The position numbers and the translations under genes are program-made. From positions 1 through 43,769 of the forward strand of contig NZ_BMEV01000022.1 of NCBI RefSeq assembly GCF_014637175.1: a stretch of DNA of 43,769 nucleotides. The letters run 5' to 3'. This DNA is from Compostibacillus humi (lineage in GTDB: Bacteria > Bacillota > Bacilli > Bacillales > Amphibacillaceae). The notes beneath the pieces are model-generated. The model searched no databases, was not told where the DNA came from, and was given only the letters and a program-made list of their open reading frames with translations. Shown piece after piece: positions 24,836-32,234 of this stretch (position 1 is the stretch's first letter; every line of letters begins with the position of its first letter).

Positions 24836-25966
24836 TTATGCTTTAACTTTTCCTTGCTCGCGCCAAGCTTTCGGAATATAAACACAATATGGCTCGCTTT
24901 CCATATAATCGCCGGTAACGTTATAAGCCCGGGATCTGGAGCCGCCGCAAACATGCCGGAATTCGCACACGCCGCATTTTCCTTTATATTTGTCCGGGTT
25001 CCGGAGGTTTTTAAATATTTCTGATTCCCGATAAATGGTCGCAAGCGGAGTTTGTCTTACATTGCCAGCTTTTAATGGCAATAGTCCGCTCGGATATACG
25101 TCGCCGGTATGGGAAATAAAGACGAATCCATTTCCGTCATTAACTCCTTTTGGAGCCCGGCCAAGCCCGTCAATCGCTCCTGTTTTGCCTTGATTGATTG
25201 CATCTTCATAGTAAATATGCTCTTTATCGCTTAAGCCTCTTTTTTCCCGCATTTTTTGCTGGATGACGACACGGCGATAATGTTGTCCGGCAGTTGTTTT
25301 AATGTCGAAAGGTAGCCGTTTTGACAATTGATATAGCCAGCGGAAAACTTTTTCATGTTCTGCAGGGCTGATCATATCTGACTCTTTACCCCGTCCCGTC
25401 GGTACTAGGAAGAAAACACTCCATAAGACGACGCCTAATTTTTCCACCATTTCCGCCATTTCCTCTAAGTAATCATAATTATATCGGGAAATTACCGTAT
25501 TGATTTGCAGCGGCATGTCCAATTCATGCAAATATTCGATGGCCTTCATCGTCAAATCGAAGGAGCCTTCCGTTCCGCGAAAATGGTCGTGCACTTCTTT
25601 GCAGTGACCGTCCAAACTGAACGCCCAGCGGGCAAGCCCAATATCTTTTGCCTTTTGCATCGCTTCTTTAGTAACATTCGGAGTTGCCGATGGCGTCATG
25701 GATACTCGGACTCCCTTTTTAATCGCGTATTCGGCGATATCAAATACATCAGGTCGCTCTAGCGGATCCCCGCCGGTAAAGACGAGCATTGGATTATCCA
25801 TATCATAAATTTGGTCAATTAAATTTTTTCCTTCTTCAAAGGTCAATTCCAGCGGATGGCGATGATGCTGAGCTTCCGCGCGGCAGTGAAGACAATGCAG
25901 CTGGCACGCACGAGTAAGCTCCCATATAACAATAAAGGGGTTTTCGTTATAATCCCGGTTGAACAT
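24836..25966 (-). CDS. Radical SAM/SPASM protein, heme-biosynthesis-like (TIGR04053-type)
   Basis: 376 residues from the ATG at 25966 (GGAGGG site). The radical SAM triad CQLHCLHC lies near residue 17, followed by FTGGDPLERPD and the SPASM domain CGVCEFRHVCGGSRSRAYNVTGDYMESEPYC at about 335-365, which would bind extra Fe-S clusters. It resembles the AhbD/NirJ branch that decarboxylates or modifies heme side chains, and the TIGR04053 group. The substrate is not evident. A clear FNR-type box at 26022-26037 shows anaerobic control. There is no peptide substrate gene next to it, which argues against RiPP maturation. Confidence 0.8.
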   Translation of the reverse strand: MFNRDYNENPFIVIWELTRACQLHCLHCRAEAQHHRHPLELTFEEGKNLIDQIYDMDNPMLVFTGGDPLERPDVFDIAEYAIKKGVRVSMTPSATPNVTKEAMQKAKDIGLARWAFSLDGHCKEVHDHFRGTEGSFDLTMKAIEYLHELDMPLQINTVISRYNYDYLEEMAEMVEKLGVVLWSVFFLVPTGRGKESDMISPAEHEKVFRWLYQLSKRLPFDIKTTAGQHYRRVVIQQKMREKRGLSDKEHIYYEDAINQGKTGAIDGLGRAPKGVNDGNGFVFISHTGDVYPSGLLPLKAGNVRQTPLATIYRESEIFKNLRNPDKYKGKCGVCEFRHVCGGSRSRAYNVTGDYMESEPYCVYIPKAWREQGKVKA

Positions 25967-26021
25967 AATTTTCCCTCCAGCTCATTTTTATTCAACATAC
26001 CATTTTTAAAACTGATTTAGC

Positions 26022-26037
26022 AGTGATTTATTTCACA
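26022..26037. promoter_or_regulatory. FNR-type box upstream of the radical SAM gene
   Basis: AGTGATTTATTTCACA matches TGTGA-N6-TCACA except for the first base. The minus-strand TATGTT (25994-25999) lies about 33 bp from the centre, as expected for class II activation of the gene starting at 25966. Confidence 0.72.
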
Positions 26038-26105
26038 TTGTTTGTGACGAAAACGGTATATAATAGTAATTAATGTGACGAAAGTTTGTACAGGATGGAT
26101 AAAAT

Positions 26106-26140
26106 AAATAAATCCTTGAAAAACTTCCAAGGATTTATTT
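26106..26140 (-). terminator. Terminator of the single DUF2249 gene
   Basis: AAATAAATCCTTG and CAAGGATTTATTT pair as a 13-bp stem. It lies just downstream of the stop codon at 26150 on the minus strand. Confidence 0.75.
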
Positions 26141-26149
26141 ATAATCGAT

Positions 26150-26389
26150 TTACTTTTTGCCTATTACTACTCTCCACAAGTCGGGACCATTTTCTAAATA
26201 TTCCCAGGTAAAAGTGCCTTCTCTTTCCATCATGAATTGATATTGCAACGGTTTCGGGTCGTGGTCATTCGTTAACTCCAAATATTCACCAGATGCCAAG
26301 CCGTCAAAGGCTTCAAATATTTTAGGGTGACGAATTCTCGGTTCAATATCTGGTGCGTGTAATCTTACTGCAATTTGTTTTTCACTCAT
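26150..26389 (-). CDS. DUF2249 protein, single-domain (a)
   Basis: 79 residues from the ATG at 26389 (GGAGG ten bases upstream). The DUF2249 fold (SirA/TusA-like) shows as LHAPDIEPRIRHPKIFEAFDGLASGEYLELTNDHDPKPLQYQF and a C-terminal strand WRVVIGKK. DUF2249 proteins recur beside hemerythrins and NO reductases in denitrifiers; their function is not established. The gene is divergent from the Crp-family gene and shares the FNR-type box at 26456-26471. Confidence 0.83.
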   Translation of the reverse strand: MSEKQIAVRLHAPDIEPRIRHPKIFEAFDGLASGEYLELTNDHDPKPLQYQFMMEREGTFTWEYLENGPDLWRVVIGKK

Positions 26390-26455
26390 TGCCAATTAAC
26401 CTCCTAGTTGTTGTTTCTTTATATGTTTATCTTATACTAGCAAAAACCGCTTTGA

Positions 26456-26471
26456 TGTGATGCCTGTCACA
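26456..26471. promoter_or_regulatory. Perfect FNR-type box between DUF2249(a) and crp-family gene
   Basis: TGTGATGCCTGTCACA is a perfect dyad. In the minus direction TAAGAT (26429-26434) lies at class II distance (about 32 bp from the centre), giving an expected start near 26422. It may also repress or activate the divergent gene at 26564. Confidence 0.8.
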
Positions 26472-26563
26472 TTTTCGCTATGATTTTACGCACTAAGCCC
26501 TTATTAAAAAAATCCGTTTCAGAAGGCAAATGGCTAAAATATATTGAGAAAGAGGTAGGCTCA

Positions 26564-27256
26564 ATGTATCCAGATACAGTGAAGGAATTATTACAGCGAT
26601 TTCCGTTGTTTCAAAATTTAACAGAATTTGAAATGGAGCCTGTGCTCCGTATCGCCAAAAACCGAACTTATCGTCAAGGCACTCATATTTTTATGCAAGG
26701 AGATCCGTTAACAAATGTTTATTTTATCCATCATGGGAAAGTAAAAATATACCGGACGGATTTGCAGGGAAAGGAGCAAATCGTCAACATTCTCAGCCGC
26801 GGTGAAATGTTTCCCCATCAAGGGTTTTTCCGCAACGACAATTACCCTGCCCACGCCGAGGTAATGGAAGATACCGTGCTAATCTATATACCTATCAATG
26901 AATTCGAGGAATTTTTAATTTCTAATCCGGAAGTTTGTATTAAAATCTTTCGGGTGCTGGGAGATAAACTTGTCGATTTGCAGAAACGGCTGGAAGAAAA
27001 AATTCTCCACAATACGTACGAACAGATTATTTTATTATTAATCCGTTTGGCGAAAAATCACGGAATCCGCCTTAGCAATGATGAAGTGAAATTATCTACC
27101 CAATTCACAAATAAGGATATGGCCAATATGATCGGCTCCAGCCGGGAAACAGTAAGCAGAACGTTAACCCAGCTGAAAAAGAAAGGCTTTATTCAAACAG
27201 CGGAAGACGGGCATTTAATACTGGACATTCCCCTTCTCAAAGAGGAATTATTTTAG
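26564..27256 (+). CDS. Crp/Fnr-family regulator without Fe-S cysteines; possible NO-responsive type
   Basis: 230 residues from the ATG at 26564 (GAGGTAGG site); an upstream in-frame ATG at 26480 lies beside the FNR box and has no ribosome binding site. N-terminal effector barrel (about 15-125), dimer helix, and helix-turn-helix with TNKDMANMIGSSRETVSRTLTQLKKKG (about 183-209). Only one Cys is present, so it cannot hold an FNR-type cluster. Its place among NO-related genes suggests a DNR/NnrR-like sensor of NO, possibly heme-based, but ArcR/other Crp types are equally possible from sequence. Confidence 0.85.
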   Translation: MYPDTVKELLQRFPLFQNLTEFEMEPVLRIAKNRTYRQGTHIFMQGDPLTNVYFIHHGKVKIYRTDLQGKEQIVNILSRGEMFPHQGFFRNDNYPAHAEVMEDTVLIYIPINEFEEFLISNPEVCIKIFRVLGDKLVDLQKRLEEKILHNTYEQIILLLIRLAKNHGIRLSNDEVKLSTQFTNKDMANMIGSSRETVSRTLTQLKKKGFIQTAEDGHLILDIPLLKEELF

Positions 27257-27278
27257 TAAAACAAATAATTGAAACATA

Positions 27279-27308
27279 GGCTCCCATCTGAAATTGGAGC
27301 CTTTTTTA
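27279..27308 (+). terminator. Terminator of the crp-family gene
   Basis: GGCTCC (27279-27284) pairs with GGAGCC (27297-27302), and six Ts follow at once. Confidence 0.85.
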
Positions 27309-27321
27309 TTTGTTCGCTGCA

Positions 27322-27337
27322 TGTGATTTATATCACT
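27322..27337. promoter_or_regulatory. FNR-type box upstream of the DUF2249 operon
   Basis: TGTGATTTATATCACT has one mismatch from the dyad. TATCAT at 27359-27364 lies 32 bp from the centre, again class II geometry, ahead of the gene at 27440. Confidence 0.75.
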
Positions 27338-27348
27338 TCATAGCTAAT

Positions 27349-27363
27349 TGAAAATGATTATCA
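27349..27363. promoter_or_regulatory. Fur-box-like sequence overlapping the -10 of the DUF2249 operon
   Basis: TGAAAATGATTATCA differs by one base from the 7-1-7 Fur core TGATAATNATTATCA and overlaps the presumed -10. Such AT-rich matches arise by chance, so confidence is low. Confidence 0.3.
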
Positions 27364-27439
27364 TATAAGTAACAACCTCTCTTAGGGTTAGAATAGCCGT
27401 CGATATCCACGGCATAAAACAGAAACCGAGGTGAATATC

Positions 27440-27697
27440 ATGGAAAACAAAGACTACGTGGAACTGGACGTGAGGGAAGATTTGCATCTGAAAAAGGAAC
27501 CTTTCGACAAGATTATGGCGACAGTAAAATCATTAAAAGAGGGTCAGGCTTTTGTTTTACATGCTCCCTTTAATCCGCTTCCTTTACATAAAGTATTAGG
27601 TCGCAGAGGGTTTGAGCATAAGGCAGAAAAAATTGAAAAGAAACATTGGAAAGTAATCTATACGAAGAAGGAGGATTCCGGAGATGAAAATTCTTGA
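27440..27697 (+). CDS. DUF2249 protein (b)
   Basis: 85 residues from the ATG at 27440 (GAGGTGAA site). The DUF2249 pattern is clear: VELDVREDLHLKKEPFDKIMATVKSLKEGQAFVLHAPFNPLPLHKVLGRRGFEH, then a terminal WKVIYTKK strand. First gene of an apparent four-gene unit (DUF2249, DUF2249, membrane protein, SufT-like). It overlaps the next gene by 14 bases. Confidence 0.85.
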   Translation: MENKDYVELDVREDLHLKKEPFDKIMATVKSLKEGQAFVLHAPFNPLPLHKVLGRRGFEHKAEKIEKKHWKVIYTKKEDSGDENS

Positions 27698-27902
27698 TAA
27701 CCGCGGATTAGAACCGCCTGCACCAATGATGCGCACGTTAAAAAATTTGGACAAGATGAAAAAAGGGGAAAAACTGGCGATTATTAATGACCGGCGGCCG
27801 ATGTTCCTTTATGAGGAACTGGACGAAAGAGGGTATTTGCACGAAACAGAACCTCAGGAGGACGGCAGCTTTAAAATAACTATTACAAAGACTGGTGATT
27901 AA
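27684..27902 (+). CDS. DUF2249 protein (c)
   Basis: 72 residues from the ATG at 27684 (GAAGGAGG site inside the preceding gene). It begins MKILDNRGLEPPAPMMRTLKNLDKMKKGEKLAIINDRRPMFLYEELDERGY: the short DUF2249 form with the LDxRGLEPP start and the P-x-x-L-x-x-x-L-x-x-RGY ending. It is a third paralogue in the region but closer to the TusA-like short type. Confidence 0.85.
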   Translation: MKILDNRGLEPPAPMMRTLKNLDKMKKGEKLAIINDRRPMFLYEELDERGYLHETEPQEDGSFKITITKTGD

Positions 27903-27903
27903 A

Positions 27904-29151
27904 ATGATGCCCCGGGCAGACATGAAAACGGACACGAATATTACATTGCCCCTCAGTTTTATCGTTTATGGCTTAATTGCACTGATTCTTTCCCAATTTA
28001 TATTATTTTTCAGCAGCAGTTCGCTGCTTTCCGGGCAATTCCGGATTCCGGAAATATGGATGAGCGCCCACTTCCTTTTGCTCGGCTTTGCGTTAATGGT
28101 TGCAATGGGAGCTATGTACCAGCTAGTTCCTGTTGCCTTTTTAGTGCAAATATGGAACGAGAAATTTGGCTTTGTCCAATTTTTTATGACCGCATTCGGA
28201 ATTCTATTCCTTAGCGCCATGTTAGGAATAAAGCCGAACTTTGCTGTTTATGGAGGCATATTGACCGTAATTGGAGTGTTCATGTTTCTCCTGCAAATGG
28301 AAAGGACGATGAAAAAGGTAGAGAAAAAATCGATGATGTATTACTTCGTCATCGCAAGCCTTTCCTTCCTATTGCTGGCGATTCTGGCAGGATTTCTTCT
28401 CGTTTGGAATTTTGCTTTTGGCGGAATTCCAAATCACGAAGCAATTCTATACACCCATATGACATTCGGGGTAGCCGGATGGTTTACGCTTTTAATTTTT
28501 GGCTTCTCGTATAAATTAGTGCCGATGTTCAGCTTATCCCACGGCTTTTCGATGAAGCGGGCAAAACCGTCACTCATTATTTATATAGCTGGCTTAAGTT
28601 TTTTAGTCGCCTCTTTTTGGCTTCCGGTATCCTTCCTTGATATATTAGGCTGGATGCTACTATGGGCCGGTTTTGGCCTGTTTGTCCTGGATATAAAAGA
28701 AATCTTGCAAAAAAGAGTGAAGAAAAAGCTGGATAAGCCTTTCATTTTCTCTCTTATTGCCATTGGCAGCGGATTTCTTATTCATACGATTGCACTTGGA
28801 TTCAGTCTCTTTGCCGTCCATCATCGCGATATATGGAGCTGGCTCATTTTCCTCTATATTATGATTTGGATTATTTTTAGCATCATCGGCTACCTTTACA
28901 AGATCGTGCCCTTCTTATGGTGGACCCATAAGTATGCAGATCGGATCGGTAAGGAAAAAGTGCCGACATTAAAGGAAATGATGAATGAAAAATTAAGCAT
29001 CTATTTATTCATTCTTTTTTCCGTTGCCATTATAGGAATCATTATCAGTTTTAGTGTTGCAAGCGGCAAATTGTTATTTATTTTTCTTGGAATCCTTGCC
29101 TTCACTTCCCTCGTCTATGGGATGTCAATCATAAAAGTCCTTGTTCAATAG
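27904..29151 (+). CDS. Orphan 12-helix membrane protein with paired His motifs (heme-copper subunit I / NnrS-like)
   Basis: 415 residues starting at 27904, two bases after the preceding stop; no strong ribosome binding site, so translation is probably coupled. About 12 hydrophobic helices. Two similar motifs occur: AHFLLLGFALMVAMGAMYQLVP (about 52-73) and THMTFGVAGWFTLLIFGFSYKLVP (about 184-207), each a His followed by Gly-rich helix and LVP. Similar motifs occur in NnrS and in orphan heme-copper subunit I-like proteins. No His-His CuB pair is seen in the right context, apart from HH in VHHRD. Likely heme-binding and NO-related by context; unproven. Confidence 0.6.
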   Translation: MMPRADMKTDTNITLPLSFIVYGLIALILSQFILFFSSSSLLSGQFRIPEIWMSAHFLLLGFALMVAMGAMYQLVPVAFLVQIWNEKFGFVQFFMTAFGILFLSAMLGIKPNFAVYGGILTVIGVFMFLLQMERTMKKVEKKSMMYYFVIASLSFLLLAILAGFLLVWNFAFGGIPNHEAILYTHMTFGVAGWFTLLIFGFSYKLVPMFSLSHGFSMKRAKPSLIIYIAGLSFLVASFWLPVSFLDILGWMLLWAGFGLFVLDIKEILQKRVKKKLDKPFIFSLIAIGSGFLIHTIALGFSLFAVHHRDIWSWLIFLYIMIWIIFSIIGYLYKIVPFLWWTHKYADRIGKEKVPTLKEMMNEKLSIYLFILFSVAIIGIIISFSVASGKLLFIFLGILAFTSLVYGMSIIKVLVQ

Positions 29152-29177
29152 TCTCAGCGAAAAAGGAGTTGGTGCCG

Positions 29178-29477
29178 ATGGATATCGTAGAAAAAGTGCA
29201 AGAAGCTTTATACGATGTTATTGACCCGGAACTGGGTATAAACATTGTCGATTTAGGACTCGTCTACGGCGTAGGCGCAGATGATGAAGGGAATATTACG
29301 ATTACGATGACGCTGACTACCCCTGGATGCCCGATGCACGACAGTATTGCTGCCGGAGTGGAGCATCGGGTATCTCAAGTGGAAGGAGTGCAAGATATCC
29401 ATGTCGACTTAGTATGGGAACCGGCATGGAATCCATCGAAAATGAGTGATCGTGCGAAGGAGATGCTGTGGGGATAG
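29178..29477 (+). CDS. SufT/MIP18-family (DUF59) Fe-S assembly protein
   Basis: 99 residues from the ATG at 29178, nine bases after AAGGAG. The DUF59 core VQEALYDVIDPELGINIVDLGLVYGV, MTLTTPGCPMHDSI with its conserved Cys and VDLVWEPAWNPSKMSDRAKEMLWG are all present. This is the PaaD/SufT/YitW group that helps mature Fe-S proteins. It closes the DUF2249 operon and may repair clusters damaged by NO; that role is inferred from context. Confidence 0.9.
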   Translation: MDIVEKVQEALYDVIDPELGINIVDLGLVYGVGADDEGNITITMTLTTPGCPMHDSIAAGVEHRVSQVEGVQDIHVDLVWEPAWNPSKMSDRAKEMLWG

Positions 29478-29617
29478 CTCCCCCTGTCTCCTTTTTTTCA
29501 AATCTCTGAAACCCCATCAACACCGCTACAATTTCGTCAAGGAAAATTCCCATTTTTGCCCTATTTCCCTTTATCTTTATTGATAAAATAGTGGTAGAGA
29601 ATCTAGGAGGAACAAAC

Positions 29618-30826
29618 ATGAAAAAAACTTATGTACATATTTCCTTGCTCTTTTTTCTAATTACAGCTTTGTCTGGGGTGTTGATGCGGGCCTTTCCTTA
29701 TTTTCCCAATTTCTTTATTCCCTATGATCATATATTGCATGCCCACTCCCACATTGCTCTTCTTGGATGGGCATTTTTAGGCGTATTCGTCATTTTTCTC
29801 AAACTCGAGTGGGAACGGATAGCAAAGAGAAGACAGGCGATGATCATTTGCTTCACACTTTTCGTCGTATCATTGTGCATGTTTTTTGCATTTTTAGGAC
29901 AAGGCTATGGCTTTATTTCCATACTTTTTTCCACTTTGCATATTTTTGCCGAATATTGGGCTGTCATTTTTATTTACCGATATATTAAAAGGAACCGCCA
30001 TCTTCCAAAGCTTTCTTCCTTATATTATAAAGGAGCACTCCTTGCACTCATCATTTCATCCTTCGGACCATATTCCTTGGCTATTATTTCTGCCAACGGC
30101 TGGAAGGATGGCGCATTGTATGATATGTCCATTTATTTCTATTTGCACTTCCAATATAACGGCTGGCTCACGTTGTTTTTAATCGGTTTGTTAATAACGA
30201 TTCTTTCCTCTCAAAAAATACAGTTTAAACAAAGGTATTTAAAGCTTGGATTTTGGCTATACTTTTTTTCTCTATTTCCAGGCTATTTACTGTCTGTTCT
30301 CTGGGTGGAAGGGTTAACTAGTTTTGCAAATGTATTGGCGGCAGCTGGTAGTATTGGGCAATGGATTGGCGTTCTTTTTATCTTATTCGCTTTTCACGGC
30401 TACAAGAAATATTTTTCCAAACTGGAAGCTTTCGGTTTGAAAATTACTTTCCTGCTATTATTTTTAAAGAGCACATCTGAGCTGGGGCTAATATCCCCTG
30501 TACTTGCCGAATTAGTTTATGATACGAGAAGTGTCGTTATCGGGTATCTTCATTTAACGCTGCTCGGATTTATCAGCATCTTTATTTTGACCCAATTTGC
30601 ACTGGCAAAACTGCTTCCTATTCATCAGAAGAGCAGAAATGGCTTTGCCATCTTCTTCATCGGCTTGATCATGAATGAGTTATTATTATTTGCCGATGCT
30701 TTTCTCCAATGGATCGGCATTCGAACATTGCCTTTCCATATTTCCGGACTGCTAATTGCAAGTATCTTGCTCGCATTAGGTATTTTCATTATATGGAGTT
30801 CGGTTATGCATAAGAGCAGCCATTGA
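29618..30826 (+). CDS. Orphan heme-copper subunit I-like membrane protein with HAHSH motif
   Basis: 402 residues from the ATG at 29618 (AGGAGGAAC site), about 11 or 12 helices. The first helices hold YDHILHAHSHIALLGWAFLGV (about 38-58), like the low-spin heme His region of NorB/cbb3-type subunit I. A later YLHLTLLGFISIFILTQF (about 316-333) provides another His. The CuB His-His pair and GHxH motif of true catalytic subunits are missing. It is therefore not a working oxidase, more probably a heme protein or NO-related sensor. Followed by a terminator. Confidence 0.6.
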   Translation: MKKTYVHISLLFFLITALSGVLMRAFPYFPNFFIPYDHILHAHSHIALLGWAFLGVFVIFLKLEWERIAKRRQAMIICFTLFVVSLCMFFAFLGQGYGFISILFSTLHIFAEYWAVIFIYRYIKRNRHLPKLSSLYYKGALLALIISSFGPYSLAIISANGWKDGALYDMSIYFYLHFQYNGWLTLFLIGLLITILSSQKIQFKQRYLKLGFWLYFFSLFPGYLLSVLWVEGLTSFANVLAAAGSIGQWIGVLFILFAFHGYKKYFSKLEAFGLKITFLLLFLKSTSELGLISPVLAELVYDTRSVVIGYLHLTLLGFISIFILTQFALAKLLPIHQKSRNGFAIFFIGLIMNELLLFADAFLQWIGIRTLPFHISGLLIASILLALGIFIIWSSVMHKSSH

Positions 30827-30843
30827 TAAAGAGAACGTAAAAA

Positions 30844-30885
30844 TGCCCCAGTTAGATTTGAAAACAGTCTAATGGGGGTTTTTGT
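30844..30885 (+). terminator. Terminator after the HAHSH membrane protein gene
   Basis: CCCCAGTTAGA (30846-30856) pairs with TCTAATGGGG (30868-30877), followed by GTTTTTG. Confidence 0.75.
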
Positions 30886-30941
30886 TGGACATGCTGTTTT
30901 TTCCATTTTTAGTTAATTACGGTATTATGCGGCAAAAAAAC

Positions 30942-30976
30942 AAGAAGGATTCGCAGGTGACTTGCGAATCCTTCTT
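30942..30976 (-). terminator. Terminator of heme-copper operon 2
   Basis: AAGAAGGATTCGCA and TGCGAATCCTTCTT give a 14-bp stem, with a run of seven Ts after it on the minus strand. It overlaps the last two bases of the CtaG-like gene. Confidence 0.9.
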
Positions 30977-31526
30977 ATTCATAATCCTCGATAAACAATG
31001 TTTGAATGAAATAGATAAACAGACAAAGCCCCATGAACAGAAAGGTCCATCCTAGTGCTTTTTGCTGGGAAATAAGGTAATTATTGCACAGCTGGACAGG
31101 GGCTGCGATATAGAGCCAGGCCATCAAGCCAAACAGTACAGCAATAAAAACGTATACGATTTTTTTAACGAAGGGGGTTAATTTTCTCCAGCTTTCTCTC
31201 AGCGGAACCCCGGCAAGAAAAGGAAGACTAATAAACTTCCACGCTTCTACAAAAGGGGAAGCAATTGCTTCATCCATCATTCTCGGGATCATCCAATAAC
31301 TTAAAATAATGAGAAAAAGAATAATGCCAGGGATGCCGTTTGCATTCCACTTTTCAAAAAATCGAGGGAATTTCTGTTTTAATAAAGGAGTAAACAACAT
31401 GCCGATGACAATGAGCAAAGGCATTTGCATATGCATGTGGATAACCATGTTTGATTCAGAAATTACAATAACCGGGGGAAGCATCATGAAAATATAGATG
31501 ACGAAACCATAGATTGCTTGCTTCAT
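30975..31526 (-). CDS. CtaG-like integral membrane protein of heme-copper operon 2
   Basis: 183 residues, paralogue of the protein at 2975-3538, with the same landmarks: MVIHMHMQMPLLIVIG, NANGIPGII, SYWMIPRMMDEA, GLMAWLYIAAPVQLCNNYL and QKALGW. The conserved His residues near the N-terminus could bind copper. The start overlaps the sco stop by four bases (ATGA). Duplication of this gene with both operons suggests a dedicated assembly factor rather than a chance neighbour. Confidence 0.62.
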   Translation of the reverse strand: MKQAIYGFVIYIFMMLPPVIVISESNMVIHMHMQMPLLIVIGMLFTPLLKQKFPRFFEKWNANGIPGIILFLIILSYWMIPRMMDEAIASPFVEAWKFISLPFLAGVPLRESWRKLTPFVKKIVYVFIAVLFGLMAWLYIAAPVQLCNNYLISQQKALGWTFLFMGLCLFIYFIQTLFIEDYE

Positions 31527-32161
31527 TCCTTCTCCCCCGCCTTCTTCTCTAAAATGGCTGTTACTTTATTTGCAGCTTCTTCAATTTTTTTGTAATCCAT
31601 CACTTCGACCAGCGTGCCTTGCGGGTCGACTAAATAAAATGCCGAATTGTGGGTGAAATTTCCTGAATCATCCGGTATAACGACGACGCCAAACTCATCC
31701 AGCAAATTTTTCAGCTCCGATTCATCCGGTATTCTTGCCATCCGCCACGTTTCCCCGTCACTGTTAAAATAAGAACGGTATTTTTCCAATGTTTCCGGTG
31801 TATCCCTTTCCGGGTCAAAACTGATGCTTAAGAATACAATATCCTCCCCGATATATTGCTCTGGAATTCGTTCATATACTTGAGCCATATTTAATTCCAA
31901 TTCAGGACAAACATCAGTACAAGCAGTATAAATAAAAGTGACAAAGACATATTTCCCGGAGAACTCAGAAAAAGAATATTCCCGTTCTTTGCTGTCCTCC
32001 AATGTTACATTAGGAAATTGGGGCTTTTCTTCAATTAATTCCTTCGTCCGGGCCGTTTCTGCAGTAAAAGCTTGAAAGCCATCGGTACTTACAAAAAAGA
32101 TTAAGAAACCGAAGACGAGTATGATGATTATGGACAACAAATTATTGCTGATTCTCTTCAA
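31523..32161 (-). CDS. sco: SCO1/SenC-type copper chaperone of heme-copper operon 2
   Basis: 212 residues, N-terminal anchor helix, then the thioredoxin-like domain with CTDVCP and the distal His in THNSAFYLVD. Highly similar to the Sco at 3543-4175 throughout, including SDGETWRMARIPD and VEVMDY. A stem-loop separates it from the subunit I gene, so its level may be lower than that of the enzyme subunits. Confidence 0.93.
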   Translation of the reverse strand: MKRISNNLLSIIIILVFGFLIFFVSTDGFQAFTAETARTKELIEEKPQFPNVTLEDSKEREYSFSEFSGKYVFVTFIYTACTDVCPELELNMAQVYERIPEQYIGEDIVFLSISFDPERDTPETLEKYRSYFNSDGETWRMARIPDESELKNLLDEFGVVVIPDDSGNFTHNSAFYLVDPQGTLVEVMDYKKIEEAANKVTAILEKKAGEKE

Positions 32162-32192
32162 CGCTGATCACGTCCTTATTTACGTATAAAGG

Positions 32193-32229
32193 AAAGAGAT
32201 AGTCCATCACAACTATAGACTATCTCTTT
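32193..32229 (-). terminator. Intercistronic stem-loop between subunit I and sco (operon 2)
   Basis: AAAGAGATAGTC (32193-32204) and GACTATCTCTTT (32218-32229) form a 12-bp stem in the 73-base gap. The T tract on the minus strand is broken (TTTCCTTTAT), so it is probably a leaky terminator or an RNA-stability element. Confidence 0.6.
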
Positions 32230-32234
32230 TTCAA

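Noticed and set aside
24721-25044. Separate small minus-strand gene in the radical SAM 3' region
   Set aside because: It is a different frame over the SPASM domain and terminator, without a start site or conserved sequence.
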